DNA of 64,000 nt from contig NZ_CP009283.1 of NCBI RefSeq assembly GCF_000758625.1, forward strand, positions 1,933,501 to 1,997,500, given 5' to 3'. Shown piece after piece: positions 54,378-62,675 of this stretch. The notes beneath the pieces are model-generated. The model saw only the letters and a program-made list of their open reading frames with translations, was not told the DNA's origin and ran no database searches. The stretch's first letter is position 1. Each line of letters opens with the position of its first letter. The position numbers and the translations under genes are program-made. The DNA is from Paenibacillus sp. FSL R7-0273 (lineage in GTDB: Bacteria; Bacillota; Bacilli; Paenibacillales; Paenibacillaceae).

Positions 54378-56372
54378 TTATTCCTCCAGCGCAATGAGCC
54401 GGTATTCATACGGCTCAAGTGCCAGCGGGCCGGCTGGCACAGCCCGGCTGGCAAGCACATCCTGCCCGCTGCGCGGCAGGATCACAGTGCCCCCGAGACC
54501 GTCCATGTTCACGACGGTCCACAGCTCGCCCGCGTCCCCGCGCCGCGGGCACACCACAGTGCCGGCAGTGACATCGCTGCGCAGTGTCACGCCGGCCCGG
54601 CCGGCATAATGCCCGATCAGCGCCTGCAGCAGCTGATCGCCGTCCCCGCCGGCCGGCAGCGAGCCGAGCATTACGATGGCCCCCCGGCCATACGGCTGCT
54701 CGGTCACAAAGGCAAGGCCCGGCGTCCGGCCCTCCGTGATCTCACCGATCACGGAAGCTCCGCCGGGCAGCGGCTCAAACACCGCGCTCCATAAGGACAG
54801 CGGCGCGGACAAGCCAAAGGCCTGCCCGATGCTGCCGGTCCCCTCCATCGGGTAGACGTATTTGGTATGCACGCCTGCATACCGCTCAAGCTCACCCAGC
54901 GCAGCATCCGTATGAAGCGTATGCTCTGCTGTGCGTCCGCCGCTCAGCGGGCCGGCGATCCAGATGCCGCCAGCCTCCGCGAATGCCAGTGCTCTCCGCA
55001 AATACTCAGGTGACAGATAATGCACAAAGGGGGTGAACAGCAGCTTGTAGCCGGTGAGCTCGCCGCCTTCCGGTACCAGATCGCGGTGGATGCCCATGTC
55101 TACAATCCGCTTATAGAAATCTCCGAACAGCGAGCGGTAATTCAGCTTCCGGTGCGGCTCAGTAGCCAGATAAGCCTTGGCCCGGTCCGAATAGGTGATG
55201 GCAACCTCGGCCTGCACCGGCCGGGTAGCCAGCATATGCGGCTCGATTGCCATACGTGCTGCTGAAGCGGCCCGTACATTATCGTAGCCGAGCGCGGGGT
55301 CACCCCATGCGCTAAGAATCGAGCTGTGTGTCTGCTCGCTGCCCGAGCGCTGCTGCCGCCACAGCCAGTAGCAGAAAGCCCCGGCTCCAAGCGCATACGC
55401 GGACACTGCTTCGGCTGTAAGGTAGCCGTCCGGATGCGGCTGTCCGTAATTTGCCAGGGAGCCGGCGTGGGCCGGGCTTGTCTCAAGCAGCCAGAAATCA
55501 CGGCCCGGCTTGAAATTACGCCATAGATCACAGTTCAGCAGATAGGCATGCCGGTTGGCCTGGGAGGCATAGGTGTCATAGGAAGCGAAATTCAGCTCCT
55601 TGAACAGCTGCTCATTATCCACATGAAAGGCAACGCTGCTGTTGTGGGTGATGGGCGCATCTGAATAGCGGCGCAGAATACTTGCCTGTTCAGAGGCAAA
55701 TTCAGCGATCTTTTCCATCTGGAACAGCCGGTACATCGTAACGAGCGAGGAGTTATGCAGGAACGGAGTGGCCACGGGCTGTGTCACCTGCCCAAAGGAC
55801 TGATAGGTATGGCTCCAAACAGCGGTTCCCCAAGCCTCGTTCAGCCTGTCAATGCTGCCGTAGCGCTGCTCGAGCCACTCCTGCCACAGCACCCGGCAGG
55901 TTCCGCACATGCATTCGGCTACATGTGCTTTGAACTCATTATCCAGCTGCCAGGCAATAAGGCCGGGCAGCTTACCGAGTTCCCTGGCTAAATGTTCAGC
56001 GATAATGGCTGCCCGCTGCCGGAAATACGGATTATTGGTACAGATATGCTGTCTGGACCCGTGGCCCATTACCGCCCCGTCTGCCCTGACGAACAGCCGC
56101 TCGGGATGCCCGTGCGTCAGCCATATAGGCGGCGTTGCGGTCGGTGTACACATAATGGTATCAATGCCTTGGTCATGCAGCAGCCGGACATGCTGTGCAA
56201 ACGGGCGGATATCAATAACATCCTCCTCAGGCTCCAGCTCCGACCAGATGAACTCGCCCATGCGGACCAGGTTGATCCCGGTTTCCTTCATAAGCCGAAG
56301 ATCCTGCTGCCGCTCCGTTTCTCCCCACAGCTCGGGATACCAAGCTGCGCCGTAATACAGTTTTTGCTTCAC
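54378..56372 (-). CDS. Beta-galactosidase, GH42
   Basis: 664-residue cytoplasmic glycosidase of family 42, releasing galactose from beta-galactosides such as galactan fragments. Seen: N-terminal YYGAAWYPELWGETERQQDL, acid/base Glu in AWQLDNEFKAH, a four-cysteine zinc-type cluster beginning CMCGTC, and the nucleophile Glu in WLLETSPAHAG. The trimerisation and C-terminal beta domains follow; length fits the family. The start is GTG with AGGAGGTACGCACA. It is divergent from the importer genes and resembles YesZ of B. subtilis in locus position, which suggests a role in pectin side-chain use; that comparison is from memory. Confidence 0.94.
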   Translation of the reverse strand: MKQKLYYGAAWYPELWGETERQQDLRLMKETGINLVRMGEFIWSELEPEEDVIDIRPFAQHVRLLHDQGIDTIMCTPTATPPIWLTHGHPERLFVRADGAVMGHGSRQHICTNNPYFRQRAAIIAEHLARELGKLPGLIAWQLDNEFKAHVAECMCGTCRVLWQEWLEQRYGSIDRLNEAWGTAVWSHTYQSFGQVTQPVATPFLHNSSLVTMYRLFQMEKIAEFASEQASILRRYSDAPITHNSSVAFHVDNEQLFKELNFASYDTYASQANRHAYLLNCDLWRNFKPGRDFWLLETSPAHAGSLANYGQPHPDGYLTAEAVSAYALGAGAFCYWLWRQQRSGSEQTHSSILSAWGDPALGYDNVRAASAARMAIEPHMLATRPVQAEVAITYSDRAKAYLATEPHRKLNYRSLFGDFYKRIVDMGIHRDLVPEGGELTGYKLLFTPFVHYLSPEYLRRALAFAEAGGIWIAGPLSGGRTAEHTLHTDAALGELERYAGVHTKYVYPMEGTGSIGQAFGLSAPLSLWSAVFEPLPGGASVIGEITEGRTPGLAFVTEQPYGRGAIVMLGSLPAGGDGDQLLQALIGHYAGRAGVTLRSDVTAGTVVCPRRGDAGELWTVVNMDGLGGTVILPRSGQDVLASRAVPAGPLALEPYEYRLIALEE

Positions 56373-56440
56373 TGTGCGTACCTCCTGGTGATTATAATGA
56401 AAGCTTTTAATCTTCCGGCATCATAGTTGCCGCCTGTCAG

Positions 56441-56466
56441 GCCGGCAATAGTAAAGTTTTGCCGGC
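56441..56466. promoter_or_regulatory. Inverted repeat in divergent GH42/importer region
   Basis: GCCGGCAA (56441-56448) and TTGCCGGC (56459-56466) form a perfect 8-bp inverted repeat with a 10-nt spacer between divergent genes; possible operator. Inference. Confidence 0.4.
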
Positions 56467-56526
56467 TTTGCACTTTATTGAAGCGTGCTGTACCAAGCCG
56501 GATGCAGTGCAATCCAAAAAGTATGA

Positions 56527-56555
56527 TTGCCGGAAAAATGTAACAGGGACATAAT
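56527..56555 (+). promoter_or_regulatory. Candidate promoter of LplB-like importer operon
   Basis: TTGCCG (56527-56532), 17 bp, CATAAT (56550-56555), about 55 bp before the permease start. Four of six and five of six matches to sigma-A. Confidence 0.45.
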
Positions 56556-56612
56556 GGGAACCGCAGCCCAAGAGAATAGACAAGGCTGCATATCCTATCG
56601 GAGGTGAATGTA

Positions 56613-57581
56613 ATGAAACAAGGAGCGGCGATGGGAACAGCGGAGATTCATACTGGCAGCGCCTACCGCAGTAAGCGGGAGCTGATCTTCAAACGTCTGA
56701 AGCGCGATAAATGGCTCTACATCCTGCTAACCCCGGGACTCCTGTATTTTCTGCTGTTTAAATATGTGCCGATGTGGGGGATTCTCCTCGCATTCAAGGA
56801 TTTCCAGCCTTTCCTGGGCTTCATGAAAAGCGAATGGGTCGGACTTGAGCATTTCCGCACATTTTTCCAGAATCCGGACTTTTTCATGCTGCTGCGTAAC
56901 ACACTTGTATTGTCACTGCTGAATCTGGTGTTCTTTTTCCCGGCACCGATTATACTGGCACTGCTATTAAATGAAATACGGCTGTCCTTCTATAAACGGA
57001 CGATTCAAACGCTGATTTATGTGCCGCATTTCATATCAATGGTAATCGTCGCCAGTATATCATATGTGTTTCTGACCACTCAGGGCGGAGCAGTCAATGA
57101 ATTCCTGTATACGTATACAGGCAGCAAAATCGACTTCCTCGCCGACCCTAACTGGTTCCGGCCGATGATCATCCTCCAGACGATCTGGAAGGAATGCGGA
57201 TGGGGAACAATTATCTTCCTTGCAGCTCTGGCCGGTGTCGATGTAGAGCAGTATGAAGCTGCTGTTATGGACGGGGCAAGCCGCTGGCGGCAGATCTGGC
57301 ATATTACACTGCCGGCGATCCGCAGCACCATTGTTATTCTGCTGATTCTGCGGATGGGAACCATTCTGGACAACGGGTTCGAGCAGATCTATCTGATGAT
57401 GAATGCGCTCAACCGTGAGGTTGCTGAAGTCTTTGATACATATGTATATGCGCTGGGGATTACCCAGGGGGCATTCAGCTACAGTACGGCTGTCGGACTG
57501 TTCAAATCGGTAATCGGGGTTGTACTGGTGCTCGGCACCAACTGGCTCGCCAAGAAATTCGGCGAATCGGGACTTTACTAA
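56613..57581 (+). CDS. LplB-like ABC transporter permease
   Basis: 322-residue permease of the LplB/YtcP oligosaccharide family, about six helices. The family mark KYVPMWGILLAFKDFQPFLG follows helix 1, and the ATPase-docking loop is YEAAVMDGASRWRQIWHITL. The ATG at 56613 has GGAGGTGAA 8 bp upstream; the GTG at 56604 lies inside that site, and an ATG at 56631 (with AAGGAG) is possible. It opens the operon with a second permease and a large binding protein. Such importers carry oligosaccharides from pectin or complex polysaccharides; ligand not known. Confidence 0.92.
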   Translation: MKQGAAMGTAEIHTGSAYRSKRELIFKRLKRDKWLYILLTPGLLYFLLFKYVPMWGILLAFKDFQPFLGFMKSEWVGLEHFRTFFQNPDFFMLLRNTLVLSLLNLVFFFPAPIILALLLNEIRLSFYKRTIQTLIYVPHFISMVIVASISYVFLTTQGGAVNEFLYTYTGSKIDFLADPNWFRPMIILQTIWKECGWGTIIFLAALAGVDVEQYEAAVMDGASRWRQIWHITLPAIRSTIVILLILRMGTILDNGFEQIYLMMNALNREVAEVFDTYVYALGITQGAFSYSTAVGLFKSVIGVVLVLGTNWLAKKFGESGLY

Positions 57582-57597
57582 GAGGGAGGCTGTTTGC

Positions 57598-58485
57598 GTG
57601 GTTAAGAAGCAATATCGGAGCACAGGTGAGATCACCTTTGACATCTTCAATTATATTATCCTAGGCATTATCGGAATCGCCGCCATCCTGCCGTTTCTGT
57701 TCGTAGTCGCCGGTTCGTTCGCAACGGAGGCGGAGATTACAAAGCGTGCGGTCTTCCTGATTCCTACAACGATCTCGTTTGATGCCTATAAATTTATCTT
57801 TTCAACGGATACAATTGTACGAAGCATCGGGGTGTCATTGTATGTAACGGTTATCGGGACAATTGTCAATTTGTTCTTCACCGTGACGATGGCATATCCG
57901 ATGGCCAAACGCTATCTGATGGGCCGCAATCTGATCCTCAATATGGTTATTTTCACCATGCTGTTCGGGGGAGGCATGATCCCCACTTACCTGGTCATCC
58001 GTGATCTCCAGCTGCTGGATACCTTAAATGCCCTGATTTTGCCGGGGGCAATCAGCGCGTTCAACTTGATTATCGTTAAAAACTTCTTCCAGGAGCTTCC
58101 GGTGGAAATGGAGGAGGCGGCACGGATTGACGGCTGCAGCGAGCTTGGCCTGCTGTGGAAAATCGTGCTTCCGCTCTCAAAGCCGGTGCTGGCGACCTTT
58201 ACGCTCTTTTACGCGGTAGGACACTGGAATAACTTCTTCTCGGCGCTGCTCTATATCAATGATCCGTCCAAGTGGCCGCTGCAGGTCATGCTGCGCCAGA
58301 TCGTTATGCTGTCCCAGTCGGCAGCCGGCGACCTCAGCCTGATGGATCCGAATTTTGTCCAGCCGCCTGAGCAGTCGATCAAAATGGCCGTAATCGTGGT
58401 CGGTACACTTCCGATTATGTGTGTCTACCCGTTTCTGCAAAAGCACTTCGCCAAAGGGGTGATGCTCGGTTCAGTCAAAGGTTAA
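57598..58485 (+). CDS. LplC/YtcP-like ABC transporter permease
   Basis: 295-residue second permease, about six helices, with EMEEAARIDGCSELGLLWKI as the ATPase-docking loop and the family ending FAKGVMLGSVKG. The start is GTG at 57598, behind GAGGGAGGCTGTTTGC and 16 bp after the first permease stop; the longer frame overlaps that gene. An N-terminal YRSTGEITFDIFNYIILGII segment is typical of YtcP-like permeases. The energising ATPase is not encoded nearby, as usual when a shared MsmX is used. Confidence 0.93.
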   Translation: MVKKQYRSTGEITFDIFNYIILGIIGIAAILPFLFVVAGSFATEAEITKRAVFLIPTTISFDAYKFIFSTDTIVRSIGVSLYVTVIGTIVNLFFTVTMAYPMAKRYLMGRNLILNMVIFTMLFGGGMIPTYLVIRDLQLLDTLNALILPGAISAFNLIIVKNFFQELPVEMEEAARIDGCSELGLLWKIVLPLSKPVLATFTLFYAVGHWNNFFSALLYINDPSKWPLQVMLRQIVMLSQSAAGDLSLMDPNFVQPPEQSIKMAVIVVGTLPIMCVYPFLQKHFAKGVMLGSVKG

Positions 58486-58518
58486 TCTGTTATGCTAACA
58501 TATAAAGGGAGGCCAATC

Positions 58519-60147
58519 ATGAAAACTCTAAGTTCAGCAGGAAAGAAATCCATTAAATTCAAAAAGCGGTTGTTTACGCTACTGTCAACTATTATGATTG
58601 TAAGTGTGATGTCAGGCTGCGGAGGCAATAACGCAAATAATGCAGCAGGGACAAACGGGGCTGCAGGCAATGAAGGGGCTGCCGGGGCTACTGCGGGAAC
58701 GGAAACAGCGAAGCCGCTGGATCTGACGCTGATGCTGCCGATTTTTAAAACCAACTATCCAAAGGACGACAGCCCGGTTGCAGCCAAGCTGGAAGAGCTG
58801 ACGAATACCAATATCCATTTCGAATGGGTACCGAATGCTTCGTATACCGATAAATTCAACATTACGCTTGCCTCAGGCAAGCTGCCCGATATTATTTATG
58901 TAGGCGATGTTAAGGCTTCGAGCTTTGTCAATGCGGCAAGATCCGGTGCTTTCTGGGAGGTTGGACCCTACCTTAAGGATTATCCTAACCTGAGCAAAGC
59001 TAACCCGGTCATTCTGAACAACTCGGCCATTGACGGCAAAAACTACGGAATTTACAGAGGCCGGGCACTGGGCCGCAACGGTGTAGTATTCCGCAAAGAC
59101 TGGCTGGATAAGCTGGGCCTTGAGACTCCGCAGACGGTGGATGAGTTCTACAATATGCTGAAAGCGTTTAAAGAGCAGGATCCGGACGGTAACGGCAAGG
59201 ATGACACCTACGGCATGGTTATGGTAAAGTGGACCGGCGGCTGGGCCAGCGGCTTTGATGCGATCAAGCTGTGGTTCGGATCTCCAAACAGATGGGGCGT
59301 CCAGGATGGCAAGCTTGTACCTGAGCATGAATATCCGGAGTACGTGGAAGCGCTTAAATTTATGAAAAAGCTGTACGATGAGCAGCTGGTCAACTCCGAC
59401 TTCGCGGTTATGGACAGCTCTAAGTGGACTGATCCGGTTGTTAACAACCAGGCAGGCGTTATTGTCGATGTTGTCGACACTGCGGCACGTATTGACGATA
59501 AGATTCACGCTGCATTACAGAAGGACGGCAAGGATGAGCCAGACCGTCACTACATGGATGTTATTGGCGGCGTTAAGGGAGCCGACGGACAACTGCATAC
59601 ACTCCCGACTTCAGGCTTCGCCGGTATGCTGGCTATCCCGAAATCCTCTGTCAAAACTGAGGATGAGCTGAAGCGGGTGCTGGCTTTCCTGGACAAGGTG
59701 AATGATGCGGAGCTGCAAACGCTGACAGGATTCGGAATTGAGGGCGTTCACTACAACCTCGTGGATGGTTTTGTAGAACGTTCAACTGATACTGTTCTGC
59801 TGGAATCTGAAGTAGAAGGCCTCAATCAGATGGTTCCTTATATCCCGGATGAGAATGCAAAAGCTGCTAAGCAGGTTAAGCAAACGGAGCTGCGGAATAA
59901 GCAGACAGAGCTGCAAAAACAAAATGAAGCAACCATCGTGGTTAACCCGGCTGAAGCACTGATCTCTACTGTTTATACACAAAAAGGCTCACAGCTTGAT
60001 AATGTTATCAATGATGCGCGCATCAAGTTTATTGTCGGACAAATTGACGAAGCCGGACTGAAATCAGCCTTTGATGTATGGCGGAAGACAGGCGGAGACG
60101 AGCTGGTAACAGAAATGAACGAATTGTACGCAAAATTGGGTAAATAG
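58519..60147 (+). CDS. LplA/YtcQ-like oligosaccharide-binding lipoprotein
   Basis: 542-residue extracellular binding protein, longer than MalE-type proteins as expected for the LplA group. The signal peptide ends in lipobox VMSGC, followed by a G/N/A linker of about 35 residues. The mature part has LMLPIFKTNYPKDDSPVAAK, DIIYVGDVKASSF and RGRALGRNGVVFRKDWLDKL. AAAGGGAGGCCAATC precedes the ATG at 58519. The C-terminal region carries a lysine/glutamine-rich helix (KQVKQTELRNKQTELQKQNE). Its ligand is presumably the oligosaccharide processed by the adjacent YetA-like and GH42 enzymes. Confidence 0.93.
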   Translation: MKTLSSAGKKSIKFKKRLFTLLSTIMIVSVMSGCGGNNANNAAGTNGAAGNEGAAGATAGTETAKPLDLTLMLPIFKTNYPKDDSPVAAKLEELTNTNIHFEWVPNASYTDKFNITLASGKLPDIIYVGDVKASSFVNAARSGAFWEVGPYLKDYPNLSKANPVILNNSAIDGKNYGIYRGRALGRNGVVFRKDWLDKLGLETPQTVDEFYNMLKAFKEQDPDGNGKDDTYGMVMVKWTGGWASGFDAIKLWFGSPNRWGVQDGKLVPEHEYPEYVEALKFMKKLYDEQLVNSDFAVMDSSKWTDPVVNNQAGVIVDVVDTAARIDDKIHAALQKDGKDEPDRHYMDVIGGVKGADGQLHTLPTSGFAGMLAIPKSSVKTEDELKRVLAFLDKVNDAELQTLTGFGIEGVHYNLVDGFVERSTDTVLLESEVEGLNQMVPYIPDENAKAAKQVKQTELRNKQTELQKQNEATIVVNPAEALISTVYTQKGSQLDNVINDARIKFIVGQIDEAGLKSAFDVWRKTGGDELVTEMNELYAKLGK

Positions 60148-60237
60148 CATCCGGCCCCGCTCCATGCACCGGCCGGAATAGCCCCATTAATGCCGCAAGG
60201 CTGCAATGCTAAACTATGAATTCGGCTGGTGATACAC

Positions 60238-62607
60238 ATGGAGAATAGAATGACAGAAAAGCGGAAGGGCTTATTACGGGGATGGAAGGGGCGCAAGGGA
60301 CGTTATTACCGCAATAATCTGATTATTGTGCTGATCGTCTCATCCATTCCCGGCCTGATCATAGGATCGCTTGTATACTGGATGGCGGGCGGAAGCCTGG
60401 AGGATGAGCTGCTCGAAATGCATAACCGGCAGATCGAGCAGCGTGCCGCCAATATTGATGACCAGCTGTCCAATCTGGAGCTGATGCTGGCTCATTGGGC
60501 TTTTGACCCCAAGTTTGACTATAGCCTTAAGGGTATGGATTTTACAAAGAATCATGAGCGGGCTTGGGATATTACCAAGACGCTTTTGGTTATGCAGGGC
60601 TCCAATTCCATGGCGCGTCAGGTGGAGCTGTTTCTTACGGGCGACCAGCCGGTGCTATTCGGTACGGAGTATGGCACGGTCACGTCCTCCGGGGCGGCAG
60701 TTTATGAAGAGCTGATGAAAACGGAGCAAAGCACCTATTGGACAGAGACTGCCTTTGACCCGGCGAAGCCCCAGTCTAAGGAAATGACTCTTGTTCACCA
60801 TATTCCCGGCGGCAGCCTTCAGCCGTTCGGGGTATTGCTGCTGAGGATGGATACACAAAAGGTTGCGGACATGCTGCGGACAATGACTCCGTATAACAGC
60901 GGAGAAGTGTATATGCTGCAGAAATCAGGCGGCCTGTTCATCTCCGGAAGCGGCATCGACGAAGCCCCGACACCGTTTGTCGGTGCGCTGCAGGGGGCTA
61001 TAGAAGCAAGAGGCAGCGGTGACAGCACCTCCTTCCTGTATGACTGGAACGGAGCTACCTATGCGGTGACCTATGGCGATTTCTCCCGGATTTCCAGGGA
61101 ATGGGTTTATGTATCCGCTTCACCGATATCAAGTATAACCTCCCCGGTGGTGGAGCTTTCCAGAACCATTATTACAGTCAGCCTGAGCGCACTGCTGCTC
61201 GCGGCTGTCCTGTCCTGGATTGCCTCCCGCCGGATCTATTCTCCTTTCCGCCGCCTTCTGAAGACGCTGCTCCCTGAGCACGAGGTCTCTGAAGACCGGG
61301 AGGATGAGGTGACGCTGATTGAGCGGCACTGGCAGAATCTGCACGGGCAGCAGAATGCCCTGCAATATACCCTTTCGGAGCAGCTGCCGCATGTGCAGCG
61401 CAGCTTCCTCCACCAGCTGTTTCAGGGCTATCTCTATGCCTTTTCCGAGCAGGAGCTGCTAGGCCGGATGAAGCAGTACAAATGGGAAGTGGATAATTGC
61501 GTCTTTGTGGTGCTGTACATTCAGCTGACAGGGATATCCAGTCTGGAGGGTAAGTTCCGCAGCGGGGATGAGAGTCTGGTGTCCTTTGCGGCGGTGAACA
61601 TTATCGAAGAGCTGGCTGCCGGGCATTTTGAGCATGCTGAGACGGTCAACCTGCATAATCTGACGGCGGGAATCCTGCTGATTGAACCGGGCCAAGGCCC
61701 GGAGCCGGCCCGGGTACAGGCGTTTGGAGAAGTGCTGGCTGCAACCATCAACCGGATGCTTAAGCTGCAGGCTACTGTAGCATATAGCTCGCCTATTGAT
61801 CATATCTCAAGTATTCCGCGCTCCTTTGAAGCGGTGAAGCAGGCAGCGAACCACCGCAGATACGGGGGCGGAAACCAGGTAGTCAGCCTGGAGCAACTGG
61901 AGCGGGAAGGAGAGGGCGCACATATGCCGCAATATTCGTTCGCTCTGGAACGCGGACTGATTCAGGCGCTGCGCACCGGCGAGGCGGAGGAGGCAGACCG
62001 GCTGCTGGAGGAATTCCTCACTACGCTATCCGCTGACGGAGCGAAGGTTATCGATGTGCAGCAGGGAATGCTGCATTTGCTCGGTGCAGTACAGCATGCG
62101 GTGCTGGAAGCGGGGATAGCCCCGAACCAGCTGTTCAAGGGCCGTAATCTTTATGCCGGACTGTCGCAGATTCATGAGCCGGGGATGATCCTGCCCTGGT
62201 TCCGCAATCACGTGGTCTCTCCTTTCCTGAAGGAGCTGTCAGAGCGTTCAGATGCCGGTATCCGGCGGACGATTGATCAGGCCATGCTGTACATTCAGGA
62301 GCATTATATGGACAATATTTCTCTGGACAGCTGTGCGGATTATACGGGCACCAGCCCGTTCCTGCTCAGCAAATCTTTTAAACGGGTGACAGGACAGAAC
62401 TTTATCGACTATTTAACAGCGCTGCGGATTGAAAAAGCCAAAGAGCTGCTGCGTGACACGGATCTGAAAATGAACGATGTTGCGCTGCAGGTCGGCTATC
62501 AGCAGAGCTATTTTAACCGGATATTCAAAAAACAGGAGGACATCACACCGACACGCTACCGTGAGCTTAGCCGGCATGAAGGGGAGAAGGGCACCGGAAG
62601 CCGGTAA
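60238..62607 (+). CDS. YesS-like membrane AraC family regulator
   Basis: 789-residue one-component membrane regulator. A basic N-terminus leads to membrane helix 1 (NLIIVLIVSSIPGLIIGSLV, about 27-46), an extracellular sensor region (about 50-300), helix 2 (IITVSLSALLLAAVLSWIAS, about 303-322), a long cytoplasmic linker and the C-terminal AraC helix-turn-helix pair (about 690-785; LDSCADYTGTSPFLLSKSFK, MNDVALQVGYQQSYFNRIFK). This matches B. subtilis YesS/YtdP in layout. The start is ATG at 60238 after GGTGAT; an ATG at 60250 is possible. It should sense the sugar or its loaded binding protein and activate the importer and YetA-like genes; that is inferred. Confidence 0.92.
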   Translation: MENRMTEKRKGLLRGWKGRKGRYYRNNLIIVLIVSSIPGLIIGSLVYWMAGGSLEDELLEMHNRQIEQRAANIDDQLSNLELMLAHWAFDPKFDYSLKGMDFTKNHERAWDITKTLLVMQGSNSMARQVELFLTGDQPVLFGTEYGTVTSSGAAVYEELMKTEQSTYWTETAFDPAKPQSKEMTLVHHIPGGSLQPFGVLLLRMDTQKVADMLRTMTPYNSGEVYMLQKSGGLFISGSGIDEAPTPFVGALQGAIEARGSGDSTSFLYDWNGATYAVTYGDFSRISREWVYVSASPISSITSPVVELSRTIITVSLSALLLAAVLSWIASRRIYSPFRRLLKTLLPEHEVSEDREDEVTLIERHWQNLHGQQNALQYTLSEQLPHVQRSFLHQLFQGYLYAFSEQELLGRMKQYKWEVDNCVFVVLYIQLTGISSLEGKFRSGDESLVSFAAVNIIEELAAGHFEHAETVNLHNLTAGILLIEPGQGPEPARVQAFGEVLAATINRMLKLQATVAYSSPIDHISSIPRSFEAVKQAANHRRYGGGNQVVSLEQLEREGEGAHMPQYSFALERGLIQALRTGEAEEADRLLEEFLTTLSADGAKVIDVQQGMLHLLGAVQHAVLEAGIAPNQLFKGRNLYAGLSQIHEPGMILPWFRNHVVSPFLKELSERSDAGIRRTIDQAMLYIQEHYMDNISLDSCADYTGTSPFLLSKSFKRVTGQNFIDYLTALRIEKAKELLRDTDLKMNDVALQVGYQQSYFNRIFKKQEDITPTRYRELSRHEGEKGTGSR

Positions 62608-62675
62608 GCCTGGGGTTTTAACGTGGGCAGCAGGGTTTGATTGCCTGGGTGATGTCCCAAAAGGAGATGACAGCC